A DNA stretch of 64,000 bases from Ascaphus truei (GCA_036426205.1 CM071568.1:304491027-304555026), one strand, 5' to 3'. Counted from the first letter of the stretch, positions 21,736 through 32,639 are shown. Notes: generated from the sequence alone by a model not told the origin. Made by a program: numbers and translations.

Positions 21736-22030
21736 CTAGTTCTCCCTCACCTGCTATCCAAATTAAGGAACAGGTATTTATGGCAGCTAGATTTGCTGCT
21801 TCATTTTCTCTCCTAGAGCCTGGGGGCACACTGCTCCCCTGTATCCAGTTCGGTGAGGACGCCCCCATTATGACTTTCACTGTCCGGAAGAATTGCCTGG
21901 ACTCTTGGGGCGCTGCCCCCATTTATCAGTTAAGCTATGTCTAAAGACTGGATATTATTGCGTATCTAATTACCCTAAATGAGAGGGTATTGTTTAAGCT
22001 GGGGAACCAGGTTAGTTAGGAAAGGGTCCC
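21736..22030 (+). pseudogene. PKD-like gene fragment, uninterrupted copy
   Basis: The open frame at about 21745-21943 reads FSLLEPGGTLLPCIQFGED and TFTVRKNCLDSW and stops after YQLSYV. The same segment is at 3240-3470 and, split by L1, at 15889-19190. Here it follows the IQ/coiled-coil fragment directly, an odd junction. Confidence 0.45.
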
Positions 22031-22289
22031 TTGAATTTGTTTTCCCAAATGCGTTTTATCGCATCTATTGATGGTCAGACGCCCATAACTCTGCATTTCC
22101 AACCTTTATACGTGTCTGAGAGCCATATTGCACTTCTAACTCTGCTGCATGTGGCTTGTCCCAGAACACCCAGCAGGCCTGGGAACTTCCTATGAGAGGC
22201 AATTAACCATGAATATTCGCTAAATGTGACCATGTGTCTTGTAACAAGATAACACCCCTTTGTGCAGAGAAAGGGGAAAAGGTACTCAC

Positions 22290-22403
22290 CAGAGACAGGA
22301 AATGCATCTACTTCACTCTTTATTGGGGTCAGATGTTCCTCAGCGTTCAGTTCTTCCTTCTCTGACTTAATCTCTAAACTCTCCAGCACAATCACTGGGA
22401 AAC
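22290..22403 (-). CDS. 114-bp phase-1 exon cassette, copy 2
   Basis: Acceptor CAG at 22404-22406 and donor G|GTGAGTACC from 22289. It encodes 38 residues including LESLEIKSEKEELNAEEHL and TPIKSEVDAFPVSG with no stop. Flanking introns match copy 1 on both sides for about 100 bp. It lies in the same orientation as copies 1 and 3. Confidence 0.65.
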
Positions 22404-22779
22404 CTGGCAATAAGAAAAGGGAAATCCATCATGTAAAGCTGGGAGTGGGGGCGCTTCTTGTGATATCAGTATACAGAAATACTCTATACTGAACCCTATG
22501 GGGGAGGGGTGAAGTGATTGATTTTACTTAATTATTAACCCTTTGAGTGCTGAAGAAGTTTTTACCCCCCGAGTGCTGAAAACATTTGAGCTACCAATGT
22601 TCAAACCTCAATAACAATAATATTCCCAATATAACCTTAGATAAATCATTTTTTTCATTAGGACAGGTATCTTATTATTCTATGCATGCTTTAATATTAT
22701 TTCCCAAAATATTGTACACATTTCAGTCCATGTTTTAAACATACTGAATAAAGACAAGTGAGGATGTAAGGGTACTTAC

Positions 22780-22893
22780 CACAAACAGGAAATGCATCTA
22801 TTTCTTCCTTTATTGGGGTAAGATGTTCCTCAGTGTCTGTCTCTTCTTTCTCTGACTTAATCTCTAACCTCTCCGGTACAACCACTGGGAAAC
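22780..22893 (-). CDS. 114-bp phase-1 exon cassette, copy 3
   Basis: Acceptor CAG at 22894-22896 and donor G|GTAAGTACC from 22779. It encodes ERLEIKSEKEETDTEEHL and TPIKEEIDAFPVCG, open throughout. It sits ~380 bp upstream (minus-strand sense) of copy 2, so the two could be consecutive exons of one transcript. All three copies have length 114 and phase 1-1, so any number can be spliced together without breaking frame. Confidence 0.65.
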
Positions 22894-22967
22894 CTGGCAA
22901 TAAGAAAAGGAAAATCCATCAGGTAAAGCTGGGAGTGGGGGCGCTTCTTGTGCTTTCACCTCCTCTG

Positions 22968-23055
22968 ATATTTATTTATTAAATGTTTTACCAGGAAGTA
23001 ATAGATTGAGAGTTACTGCTCGTTTTCAAGAATGTCCTGGGCACAGAGTTAAGAT
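22968..23055 (-). mobile_element. LINE 3'-end fragment (L2/CR1-type)
   Basis: Same 3' terminal segment as 19260-19365, ending with a TAAATAAATA repeat. Confidence 0.6.
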
Positions 23056-23580
23056 GACAAATGAGAGCATTGAGAAAAATGGACATTAAAAGGGGGTCTG
23101 ACTCAAACAGCACTGAGATCTAAGCAGCCATTTTGTTTGACTATTATTGTCAGAGGTGTTGTCTTGTCTGCTATAAGTCTCGTCTGTCATTAATTTTGTA
23201 AGATGTTTTCTGTGGAATATGTGTGTTTGAACTGAATGTCTGAAGCAGACGCTCTCAGCAGATATTCTTGAATTCATAGCTGCAAAAGATAAGTGATGGG
23301 GATCAAAGAATAGTCTAAGAGAGAAAAAGGGAGTAGGCCTGAAAATAATGAGGGACCTCGTTATAGTTAGCGGGAATCGGAGATAAGCAAAACTTCACAA
23401 AGTGTAAATAAAGATATTAGGTAAGAGAAACAGCTAAGACAGCAATTACCATAATTAACCCCTTTGAAATAAATGTATAAACTATGAACCCCCAGATATG
23501 TAGAATCTGGTATAATGAGTTTAGCTGATTAACACATTCATTTTGTTTTTTATTATACAATTATGTCATTTTTAGTGACG
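23056..23580. other. unassigned AT-rich interval
   Basis: No supported gene on either strand. Confidence 0.3.
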
Positions 23581-25135
23581 CACAAGTCACCCCATAAGAG
23601 GCGTGTGCATTTTAGTTTTTAGGGTATAAATATATTGTATACCGTATTGCCTTTCGGAGAGCTTTCGCTTTGAAAGAACTGTGAGAGTCTCCGGTAGATT
23701 GTTCCAGTTTTGGGGGCACAGTAAAAGAAGGAGCAACCGGATACTTTTTTGAGCTTGGGGACCATGAACAGTCTTTTGGACCAATCTAGTTCTTTGAGCA
23801 TTTCGCAGTGATGTGTGTTGTAGTTGCATTGGAGAACAAAACGAGAAATTGAATAGTAGAAGGTGTCAAGTTTGCTAAGTTGGGTTTGGGGTGCCGAGCC
23901 ATATACTAATGTCTCCATAGTCGATAATTGGCATTAGCATCTGCTGTGCGATACGCTTTCTGACCAGCAGGCGTAGGGAGGATTTGTTCCTGTAAAGTAC
24001 ACCTAGTTAGATTTTGGATGCCAGGGTATCAATGTGCATCCCAAATGTTAAGTGGGAGTCAAACCATATGCCCAGGTATTTAAAACCAGTAACAGGAGTT
24101 AGGGTGGTGTTAGTGTTGAATCTGATCTGGAGCTCAGTCACTGGAAGCTTTAAAAATGTAGTCTTGGTCCCAAATACCATTGTTATAGTCTGGTCAGTGT
24201 TTAAAAACAGTTTGTTTTGGGAAATCCAGTTTTCGAGTCTAAAAAGTCAGACTGATGTGTTGAAGGTCGGAGAAGCTATGGCTGTGTGCATATAGGATTG
24301 TGTCATACATGTGTATTGAAGCTTACTTACAAGCTGTAGGAAGATCATTGATGAACACTGAGAAGAGTAGGGGCCCCATAACAGAGCCTTGCGGGACACC
24401 ACCAGGTGATATCCAGGGGATTGGAGTTAGAGCCTAAGATGGACACATGTTGGGATGTACCTGATAGGTAGGACTGAAACCAGTTTAAAGCTTGCTTCCC
24501 TATTCCAGAGCTCTGGAGTTTGTTAAGCAGGATAGCATGATCAACAGTATCAAAAGCCTTTGCAAAATCTAGGAATACTGCACCAGTGAGTTGTCCCCGT
24601 TCCATTCCACACTGGATTTCATTGTAAACTTTTAGCAGGGTAGTTACGGTGGAGTGTTTGCGGCGAAAGCCAGATTGGAATTGACTAGGGAAATTTGTCT
24701 TGGTATAGTAATCGGGAGTGGACACATTTTTCCATGACTTTGAATAGAATTGGGAGAAGGGAGATTGGCCTGTAGTTTGAGACAGTGTTGTTGTCCCCAC
24801 TTTTGAAGATTGGGACAACTCTGGCAGTTTTCCAGGTCTTAGGGATATGGCCTGCAGATAGGATAGAGTTGACTATGGAAGCAATTGGTTTGGCAATGGC
24901 TGGGGCACCAAGTCGTAGGAACCTAGATTGTAGTAAGTCAGGTCCACATTGGCTGCTTCGTTTTAAATTTGAGGAGCGCTTGTGTAATCTCCTTTTCAGA
25001 TACTGGGCCAAATTGAAAATTTTGGCCAGTGTTGGGAGGGGGTGGGGCATTATGGGTACTCCCAGGATGCAGCCCATAGTCAAAGTGGCCCTTTATAAGT
25101 GGCATGACTACTGAACAACTCAAGTTTAAAAGGAA
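23580..25135 (-). mobile_element. LINE of the L2/CR1 group, minus strand, RT region
   Basis: Minus-strand RT motifs are read in several frames. RVVPIFKSGDNNTVSNYRPI lies at about 24840-24780, then FQSGFRRKHSTVTTL, FLDFAKAFDTVDHAIL (motif A), WFQSYLSGTSQHV and a damaged motif B. After a frameshift KYLGIWFDSHLTF appears (about 24070-24030), followed by the C-terminal region to 23587. A short second piece of its 5' linker lies at 25530-25690. Because stops and frameshifts are frequent, it is inactive. Confidence 0.8.
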
Positions 25136-25176
25136 GGAACTCGTACCCTAATGGATCTTATCCTTCTTCTCTCCTC

Positions 25177-25324
25177 AGGTAAAAACCATCTCTAAATCCT
25201 CATTGAAGCCTTTGCTGTGTGTATTATATATATGCAAGTGATCTAATGCTAGGTAAAAACCCTCTCTAAATCCTCATTGAAGCCTTTGCTGTGTGTATTA
25301 TATATATGCAAGTGATCCAATGCT
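25177..25324. repeat. 74-bp tandem duplication
   Basis: AGGTAAAAACC and the following 63 bp are repeated twice with two mismatches (25177-25250, 25251-25324), with a third partial unit after. Confidence 0.9.
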
Positions 25325-25524
25325 AGGTAAAAACCATATTTGAATGCTGTTTTCTGTCTATCCCTAATCAAATTAAGTGTTGCCACCTAGGCAGGGAACA
25401 CCCTGTGTAGAAAACCATCTGTTTGAATGTGCCTCAGATGTGCTAATTAAGCAGACAGAACCACACTGTCAGGTGACTTTTTAGGCCTATATAAACCCAG
25501 TCAGAACAGCTAGTCTGCCTGCAG

Positions 25525-25690
25525 CCCATATTCAAAGTGGCCCATTATAAGTGGCATGACTACTGAATAACTCAAGTTTAAAAGGAAGGTCAAAAGAAGT
25601 GAGGAAGAAGTGGACACCCCAACAGGCCCTGATTCCTGCATTTGAACAACGCTGGAAAGGAGGATATCATCTATACAAGATTGCATCATT
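25525..25690 (-). mobile_element. second piece of the minus-strand LINE linker
   Basis: SVVMPLIMGHFEYGL on the minus strand duplicates SVVMPLIKGHFDYGL at 25075-25120. A direct repeat of ~70 bp therefore bounds the interval that contains the 74-bp duplication. Confidence 0.65.
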
Positions 25691-25696
25691 ACTGCT

Positions 25697-27930
25697 GTGA
25701 TGCTGCCTTTACCATTTATATTTGCTGTGACTTCACTTCTTCTCAAATTATGCACTTATTTTTACCAGCATCAGTATGTCTCTAACTCCATTCATATATC
25801 TCCATCTCTCCTTCCTTCACCACTTCTCTGTTCACATGAACTCCTTTCTTACCTGCGTCCTCTGACACCACACAGCTATATCCCCTGCACTAAAAAACAC
25901 CCCTACAAATCATCCTCACACATCCTCTTTCTATCCATGCTTCGCCTCCTTGCTTCTGGGGATATCTCTCCCAATCCTGTCTTATTCCTACATGCGCTCG
26001 TCCTCGCCTGCCAATTGCTACCTCTACTCCTTCTGGTGTCAACCCCTCCAACCTCATACCCATCCCCTGCCACCCTCCCTCCTCTCTCCCTTTCTTTTTT
26101 CTCTCTCACACTCTGCTCCTATTTGCTATAACTGAGACCTGGCTCACTCAGTCTGACTCTGCTCTGGAAGCTGCCCTCTCCTATGGTGGCCTTTCCTTCT
26201 CCCACACTCCGCGCACTGATGGCAGGGGTGGAGGCGTGGGGCTCCTGCTCTCCTCTCTCTGTCGTTACCGAACCCTTCCTATTCCTCCCTCTCTTGCTTT
26301 TCCCTCCTTTGAGGCTCACACTGTCCAGATTTTCTCTCCTCTCCCTGTCCATGTGGCGGTCATCTATCGCCCACCTACATCTACTCATCCCCCTTCTGCC
26401 TTTCTCTCTCACTTTGAATCCTGGCTTTCTTTCTCCCTCTCCTCAGACTCCCCTGTTCTTCTCCTTGGGGACTTCAATTGCCACATTGATGACCCCTCTC
26501 TCCCTTGGGCTTCCCGCTTTCTTTCTCTAACCTCTTCTTTTGGCCTTCAACAGTGGACTGCAGCCAGCACCCACAAGGATGGCCACTACTTAGACCTGGT
26601 TTTCACTAAGAACTTCTCTCTCTCCGATTTCTCCATTTCCTCTCTCTGACCATCATCTCATCTCATTCTCTCTATCTCGCTTCTCCCCTTCTCCACCTCC
26701 ATCTACACCCCGGTTCTGCAGAAACCTGCGCTCTATTCACTTACCTGACTTTGAGTCCACTTTACGCTCCTCCCTCTCCTCTCTCAGCTCTGCTACAGAC
26801 CCCGACAACCTGGTCAGGAACTACAACTCTGTCTTGTCCTCGTCTCTTGATCTACATGCCCCGCTTTCTCTCTGCCGCACTCGCCCTTCTAACCCTAGAC
26901 CCTGGCTAAATTCCCACACACACATGCTGCGTTCCTCCACTCGTACCTCTGAACGCCTCTGGAGGAAGTCTCACACTCTCGCAGACTTCCTTCACTACAA
27001 ATTTATGCTATCCTGTTTCAACTCTGCTCTCTCGCAAGCTAAACAAGCCTACTTTTCTGCACTAATCAACATGCACAAGTCTAACCCACACCGACTGTTC
27101 TCTGTCTTTGATACTCTACTCAAACCACCCTCAGCTGCCTCTCCTTCCTCCATCTCCGCTCAGGACTTTGCTGACTATTTTAAGGAAAAGGTGGAATCCA
27201 TACGGCAGAACATCCCCTTTGTTTCTTCCTCCCATCCTACACCTCTTCCTAACTCGCCTCCTGCCTTCCTTGACTCTTTTTCCACTGTCTCAGAGGAGGA
27301 TGTGTCGCTGTTGATCGCCTCTTCTCCCTCTACCACTTGCCCTCTTGACCCCATTCCCTCCCATCTCCTAAAACCTCTTGCTCCTACTATAATCCCTACG
27401 CTCACACACATTTTAACTCCTCCCTCTGCTCTGGAACCTTTCCATCCTCCTTCAAACATGCAACAGTCATACAATTACTCAAAAACAGCAAGCTTGACCC
27501 TACCTGTCTTTCTAACTATCGACCTGTCTCCCTCCTGCCTTTTGCCTCTAAACTCCTTGAACGTCTTGTATTCTCTCGCTTGCTCCATTTTCTCAACACC
27601 TATTCTCTCCTAGACCCTCTACAATCTGGCTTCCGCACTGCTCACTCCACGGAAACAGCCCTCACTAAAATAACTGACGACCTCCATGCTGCCAAAGACA
27701 GAGGTCATTACACTCTGCTCATATTACTCGACCTTGGATCTCATCCTACCTCTCCCATCGTACTTTCAGTGTCTCTTCTGCCAACACCTCTTCCTCCTCC
27801 ATTACACTCTGCTCATATTACTCGACCTTTCTGCAGCATTTGACACCGTGGACCACCCTCTTCTCCTTCACATTCTCCATACTCTTGGTATTCGATCCAA
27901 AGACACTAATACACGGTACAGTGCCTAAAT
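25697..27930 (+). mobile_element. L2-type LINE, plus strand, 3'-truncated
   Basis: Plus-strand frames carry, in order, an N-terminal hydrophobic lead with LLASGDISPNP, apurinic endonuclease motifs and the start of RT. The endonuclease motifs are ITETWLTQSDSALE near 26130, VAVIYRPPTSTHP near 26355, LLLGDFNCHIDDPS near 26462 and LDLVFTKNFSLSDF near 26592. The RT start includes [48 protein letters not shown] and [13 protein letters not shown]. It stops at about 27930 within RT. At least four frame changes make it a pseudogene. Confidence 0.85.
27708..27832 (+). repeat. out-of-order duplication inside the L2 RT
   Basis: CATTACACTCTGCTCATATT and 10 further bases occur at 27708 and again at 27803. 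The 65 bp between them is L2 sequence that normally lies downstream of motif A ([16 protein letters not shown] in another frame). Confidence 0.7.
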
Positions 27931-28148
27931 ATATAGAGATAGAGATATCTTTTGAATAAAATGGACTTTTAGTTTAACTCTTTGGCCAAAGTGTCATAAG
28001 CCCTTGAGCCCCTCCAAGGCAGACCACATCTTAAGGGTCCTAACACTAATATAAATTCTTAATAACCTGTACATTACCAGGAAGAATGATTTATAATAAA
28101 TCTGTCAAAATTAGTTGCATATTCAAAAGAGACATATATATAACATCG

Positions 28149-28182
28149 CCGGAAGAAGAGATCACTGTATCTCGAAAGCTCG
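28149..28182 (+). ncRNA. hammerhead-like core, copy A
   Basis: GGAAGAA, then stem II GAGAT/ATCTC around CACTGT, then GAAAGC. The first box is GGAAGA rather than CUGANGA. Confidence 0.35.
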
Positions 28183-28349
28183 CACAAATAAAAGCATTTC
28201 GTTAGCCACAGAACGGTATCATCTATTTATTTTTTGATTATTGAAGCTCGGCTAACACGGTACTGATACCTCTACATGAAAATATGGAAGATACCACATT
28301 GTACCGCACTCAAATGAAGCTAAAGGATTTACTGAAGATTGTAACATCG

Positions 28350-28384
28350 CCGGAAGAAGAGATCAGTGTATCTCGAAAGCTCGC
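28350..28384 (+). ncRNA. hammerhead-like core, copy B
   Basis: Same as copy A with loop CAGTGT; stem II is preserved. Confidence 0.35.
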
Positions 28385-28437
28385 ACAAATAAAAGCATTT
28401 CGTTAGCCACAGAACGGTATCATCTATTTATTTTTTC

Positions 28438-28725
28438 TCTCTCCCCCTGCACCTCACCCCCCTGCACCTCACCTCAATGCACCTCGCCTCAATGCACCTC
28501 ACCTCACCCCCCTGCACCGTCCCACGTTGCGAGCGGGGGGGAGGAGGGAGCAGGGAGGGGGAGCGGGCCCAGCGCATGCGTGGCGGGGCCGCGGAAAATC
28601 GCTGTCATTTTTTTATTTTTTAAAGTTTTTTTTTATTTTTAATTTTTTTTAAATCTCATCGCGGGCCGCACAGAGAGGCCAGGCGGGCCGCATGCGGCCC
28701 GCGGGCCGCATGTTGTGCAGGCATG
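28438..28725. mobile_element. hAT-like non-autonomous remnant
   Basis: The inner end GCGGGCCGCATGCGGCCCGC and the following GGGCCGCATGTTGTGCAGGC resemble terminal sequences of vertebrate hAT elements. No coding sequence. The left part is a C-rich short repeat (CACCTCACC types). Confidence 0.45.
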
Positions 28726-28913
28726 ACCTATACATTACCAGGAAGAATGATTTATAATAAATCTGTCAAAAATGTATGTTTTGCGGTTCTATAAGAAAAC
28801 AAGATTAGTTTGGGTGTTTCACTCACATAACTGCAAAATAACCAGATATTCCCCCCTTACATATTCCAAAGACACTAAAATATCTCCTCTACTCACTTAA
28901 CAAGCGTGGATCC

Positions 28914-29160
28914 ATGCTGGCAGTGTTCCTCCTCGAGGTGCTGGCAGTGGGCAGTGGTCCTCCTGGAGGTGCTGGCAGTGGTCCTCCTGGAGGTACTGGC
29001 AGTGGTCCTCCTGGAGGTGCTGGCAGTGGTCCTCCTGGAGGTGCTGGCAGTGGGCAGTGGTCCTCCTGGAGGTGCTGGCAGTGGTCCTCCTGGCGATGCT
29101 GGCATGGTCCCTCCTGGAGGTGCTGGCATGGTCCCCTGGAGTGCTGGCAGTGTTCCTTGC
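28914..29160. repeat. 24-bp tandem repeat, about 10 units
   Basis: The unit is GGTCCTCCTGGAGGTGCTGG plus CAGT. The plus-strand frame reads as collagen-like GPPGGAGS octads by chance of composition; two other frames are also open, so it is not a gene. Confidence 0.9.
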
Positions 29161-29610
29161 ATTGATGGTGCTCTGGCAGTGCCTCCTTGAGATGCCGGTA
29201 GTGGGGCAGTGCTGCTCTGGAGGTGCTGACCGGAGGTTACTTAATCTATATTTGTTGGATTTTAGAATGTGCCTGTATTAAAACAATTGGAATGATCATT
29301 TTGTTGGACAAATATACGCATTTAGTATCAGCTCTTTCAAACCGTAAATCATTAACCCCAAAGGAGTCGGAGAAGCAAGGGGCACCAAAAAACACATATG
29401 GTCCATCCGCAAACAGGCACTTAATTTCAAACACTGCAAAACTTTAATGGCTCAGGATTGTGTCACAACATAACCATCTAGAAAAGTGTAAAGAGAGTTG
29501 GAGATTAAGGCTGCTTCCAGGGTGAAAGGAAATGCGGAGCAGCGACGTCACGCGCATGTTAAGCAGGAGACAAATCTTGTACTGCTAGAGGAAATTGTGC
29601 TAGTGCCCAA
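29161..29610. other. unassigned interval
   Basis: Short open frames only; no motif. Confidence 0.3.
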
Positions 29611-29930
29611 ATGGTACGCGCGGGGGGGGGGGGCGTGCCGACGGGAGGGCGGCGTGCCAATGGAACGACGCGGGGGGGAGGGGGCGTGCCAATGGGACGA
29701 CGTGGGGGGCAGCGTGCCACTGGGCTGCCGGGGGAGAGGTGGGGGGGGCCATGGGACGCTGGAGGTTGTGTGTGCCAATGGACCGGGCGCGTGGTGTGCT
29801 TCCAAAGGTCGGTGGCTTGGGCGCGCACATGGAACAGCGCAATGGGGCAATGCCAATGGGACAGCGCGGGGGGGGGGCAGGCGTGCCAAAAAAGTGTGTT
29901 TGGAGAGGAAAAACAAAAGGGGGGGGGGTC
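29611..29930. repeat. G-rich degenerate minisatellite
   Basis: Irregular units of GGGCGTGCCAATGGGACGAC separated by G runs of 6-10 bases. Several overlapping frames on both strands are open because of composition. Confidence 0.8.
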
Positions 29931-30350
29931 AAAAATGGCTGCAATGAAGCAGGGAAACCAATACAGACAGTGACCCACAAGCGGTACTGATTCTGGACGT
30001 AAAGACTGCCACACCGCATAGGACTACCAGATGTTATTGGAGTATATGTAAGAAAGTGTGAGAGTTGATTGAAGCTGCGCAGAGCAGGAACGATCAGTGG
30101 TGACCTATGGAGGTACTGATTCTGGAAGAAAAGGTGGTGAAATTTTTTAACTGATGTTTGCTGGGTCCAGGCCTGCACATTGACAGGAGACGCACAGCAA
30201 AATGCCAATAGGATGTAGTGGAGTGCAGAGACCCAGGGCACTCTGAAGATGCGTGTCCATACGTTCGATTCTTAACCGTACCGGCAGTATGAGGAAGATT
30301 GTCTACAGCGACAGCGAGCAACACGTGGTGGGCGAGGAGAAAATACAGAA
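29931..30350. other. unassigned interval
   Basis: No recognised motif; open frames here are shadows. Confidence 0.3.
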
Positions 30351-30569
30351 GTTTTGAGCAAAGAAAGTGAGTTCAGTACTGCTCATGCCTCAGAGCTACC
30401 AAAACAAAGAAAGAAAAGAGTAAAAAGAAAAGAAGTTCACAACGGACAGCGGAAGTTACAGAAATGGTTAATGATGAGACTGCGACATCAGGAACTCGCA
30501 ATTCCAAAGGGAGACGAGATGTTCTGCAGCCTCTAGGGACTGGCGAATCCTCCTGGGAATGGTAGAATA

Positions 30570-31610
30570 TCCAGTGGTGAAGGCGTGGGTTCAAAAGGAG
30601 ACGGCAAAGGAAACAGGTGAGAAACAGGTTGAGGATTCCTTGAGTCAGGTTAAAGCTGCATTGCGAGGTGCCAAGCATGACTATGATCTCCTCCACGAAC
30701 AGTTTGTTAAGGAGCAAGAAGCTACGACTGAGCTACAGAGCAGTCAATTGCCAAGTATATCTCTTTAGAGAAGACAAAGCGTTACTTGCAGAGCGAGTTC
30801 CAGGACATGAGGACTAACATTGAGCGGTCAAATGCAGCTGCTGTCATCAGGGATGAAGAGGCAAAGGCTGAATTGGAAGTCTCTCAGAAGGAGATTCACG
30901 GTCTCACCACAGCGCTGAATTTATATGATTACGCCCTTGAAGAGGTCGGGCAAAGTATAGAGACTGTAAGAGAAGAAAAACCTACAAGAGAAGGTTTCAG
31001 AGTTGACTAACCAGGTCAGTGAACGAAATAAGAAGCTTCACCAAGCAGAAAAAAAGTGAAGAAACAATTGGCCCTGTAAAAGCTAGAAGTGCAGCAAGCA
31101 CAGCAGAATACAGAGAGCATACTGCAAGGAGAACGTGTCTTCTTGGAATAGTGCACAGAAGCAGAAAACAAGCTTCAGAGCCAGCTGCAAGGTCTGTGCG
31201 CAAGTCTGCAGGAGGCCAAGGAGAAACAGGCGGATGCTGAGGAGAAGCAGCAAGTGCTACTGGAGGGTCTGAGTACCCAGTTTGTCCCAACAGAGCAGCA
31301 TGAGGAGCTGAAGGCCACACTGAGCAGAACCAGAGCATTGCTGGAGGAGGACCTTAGAGGCCAGGTAACTCTGTATGAGAGGGAGTACGAGGCAGTAGAG
31401 AAATTAGAGCTGGAGCAGCAGAGAGGCTGCTCCATCCCCAAAAGTCAGTACACCCAGGAGAAAAAGGCGTGGAAAATTGAAGCTGCTGCGGAAAAATTTT
31501 TTTTGGCAGAAGTGCAAAATATGATGAAGGAGGCATTGATGCAAAGTCAGAGCAAGCACAGGAAAGAGGTGGAAGATTTAAGTGGAAAAATTGCAGGATC
31601 AAGCTAAATT
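30570..31610 (+). pseudogene. myosin-II-rod-like coiled-coil retropseudogene
   Basis: Plus-strand frames follow conserved signatures of the myosin heavy-chain rod in order. 30655-30735 encodes ALRGAKHDYDLLHEQF and KEQEATTELQ (rod: RxxxHDxDLLREQxEEEQExKAEL). 30766-30840 encodes EKTKRYLQSEFQDM and NIERSNAA. 30865-31000 encodes AELEVSQKEIHGLTTAL and a YALEEVGQSIETV stretch. Beyond 31200 it reads into a coil that is not clearly myosin (LSTQFVPTEQHEELKATL, YEREYEAVEKLELEQQ), which is related to 21255-21400. No introns are seen and several indels break the frame, so a decayed retrocopy is likely. The chimeric second half could be a separate gene. Confidence 0.5.
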
Positions 31611-32099
31611 TTTCAAAAATAAAATGGAGCAAGCTCTGAAGCCATTTGAAGTCAAAGATAGAGATTACAAAACCTAGAGACACTTGGGGGACTCACCACT
31701 TTGACGTCACCAGCGATGAAAGCCAATCGAGGGAGCTCCTGGGACCCTCCCAAGATTAATAATAATAATAATTCAAGTTTTCCACAACAAAAAAAGGCAC
31801 AAGAAGCATCACAAAACCCTAGAACCAAACCAAGATGTCAGTAAAGTATAAAAAACCCACAGCAAAAGGAACTTACGTGCTTCTTTGGAGGCTCTCAGCG
31901 TGCAGCCAACCATGAGGGAGTAGATCGGGGAGCAGATAAAGTATGTGAGCAGGAAGATCAGGCTGGAGAGGGCAGCGATTTCACAAGAGGGTCACTTGCA
32001 GAGGGTTCATCGAGGAGCTCTCTAAAAAGAGAACATAATCATTTCAATCAGAAAAGAAGAAATTGTCGTTTTGTGCCAGCGGACCACATCTAGAGTCCA

Positions 32100-32623
32100 A
32101 AATGGAGGACTCCCTTCAACTGCAAGTACAAACAGATGACGAAATTCTGAAACTGATTTCATAGTTCAAACCCCTCAAATAAGCCCAAGAAAATAGGGAG
32201 GGGAGACAGAATGTTAGAATTCGGAATATCCCGGAAACTATCCCTATGGATGACCTACGCCCCTATCTCAACATATTATTTAAAAACATTGATCAATCGC
32301 TGGAAGAAAATGAGATTGTGATGGACAGGGCCCACAGGGCCTTAGGCCCTAGATCAGAAGAGCCCAAGATATGCAGGGACGTGATTGTCAAGATGCACCA
32401 CTACACCACAAAAGAAAGAATCATCAGATGTTGCAGGGAAAGAGGGGACATCCACTTCGAGAACAACAACCCCCAAATATTCAACGATCTTGCTAAAGAA
32501 ACAGTGACCAGACGGAGAGACCTAAAACCACTGACTTCCCTCTTGAGGGAGAGGGGAATCAAATACAGATGGGGCTACCCATTCAAACTAATGGTCATAA
32601 AAACGGAAAACAATTCGTCCTGA
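32100..32623 (+). pseudogene. L1 ORF1 protein (RRM and C-terminal domain)
   Basis: A coil segment (MEDSLQLQVQTDDEI near 32102) is followed by RQNVRIRNIPET, the first strand of the RRM, then DDLRPYLNILFKNI, DRAHRALGPR and DVIVKMHHYTTKERII. The C-terminal domain LKPLTSLLRERGIKYRWGYP follows. This is the standard RNA-binding chaperone of L1. The last 126 codons (32246-32623) are open; a stop separates them from the coil. Confidence 0.85.
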
Positions 32624-32639
32624 GATATCCAGAAGTCCA

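Larger units (their letters stand above)
28140..28437 (+). mobile_element. two tandem PLE-type 3' ends
   Basis: A ~95-bp block (AACATCGCCGGAAGAAGAGA to TATCATCTATTTATT) occurs at 28141-28236 and 28343-28437. Each has a hammerhead-like core and AATAAAAGC before the end. Confidence 0.55.
28066..28771 (+). repeat. 47-bp direct repeats bounding PLE 3' ends and a hAT-like remnant
   Basis: ACATTACCAGGAAGAATGAT and flanking bases appear at 28066-28111 and 28726-28771. Confidence 0.8.

Noticed and set aside
25950..25985. 2A-like self-cleaving peptide at the L2 N-terminus (SGDISPNP)
   Set aside because: The essential final Gly-Pro is absent; only the family resemblance to NPGP-type leaders remains.
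28893..29281. Collagen-like GPPGGAGS protein
   Set aside because: 24-bp tandem repeat with other frames equally open; no signal peptide or collagen flanks.
29548..30241. Several overlapping 120-213-codon frames
   Set aside because: Both strands open at once through G-rich composition; no motif.
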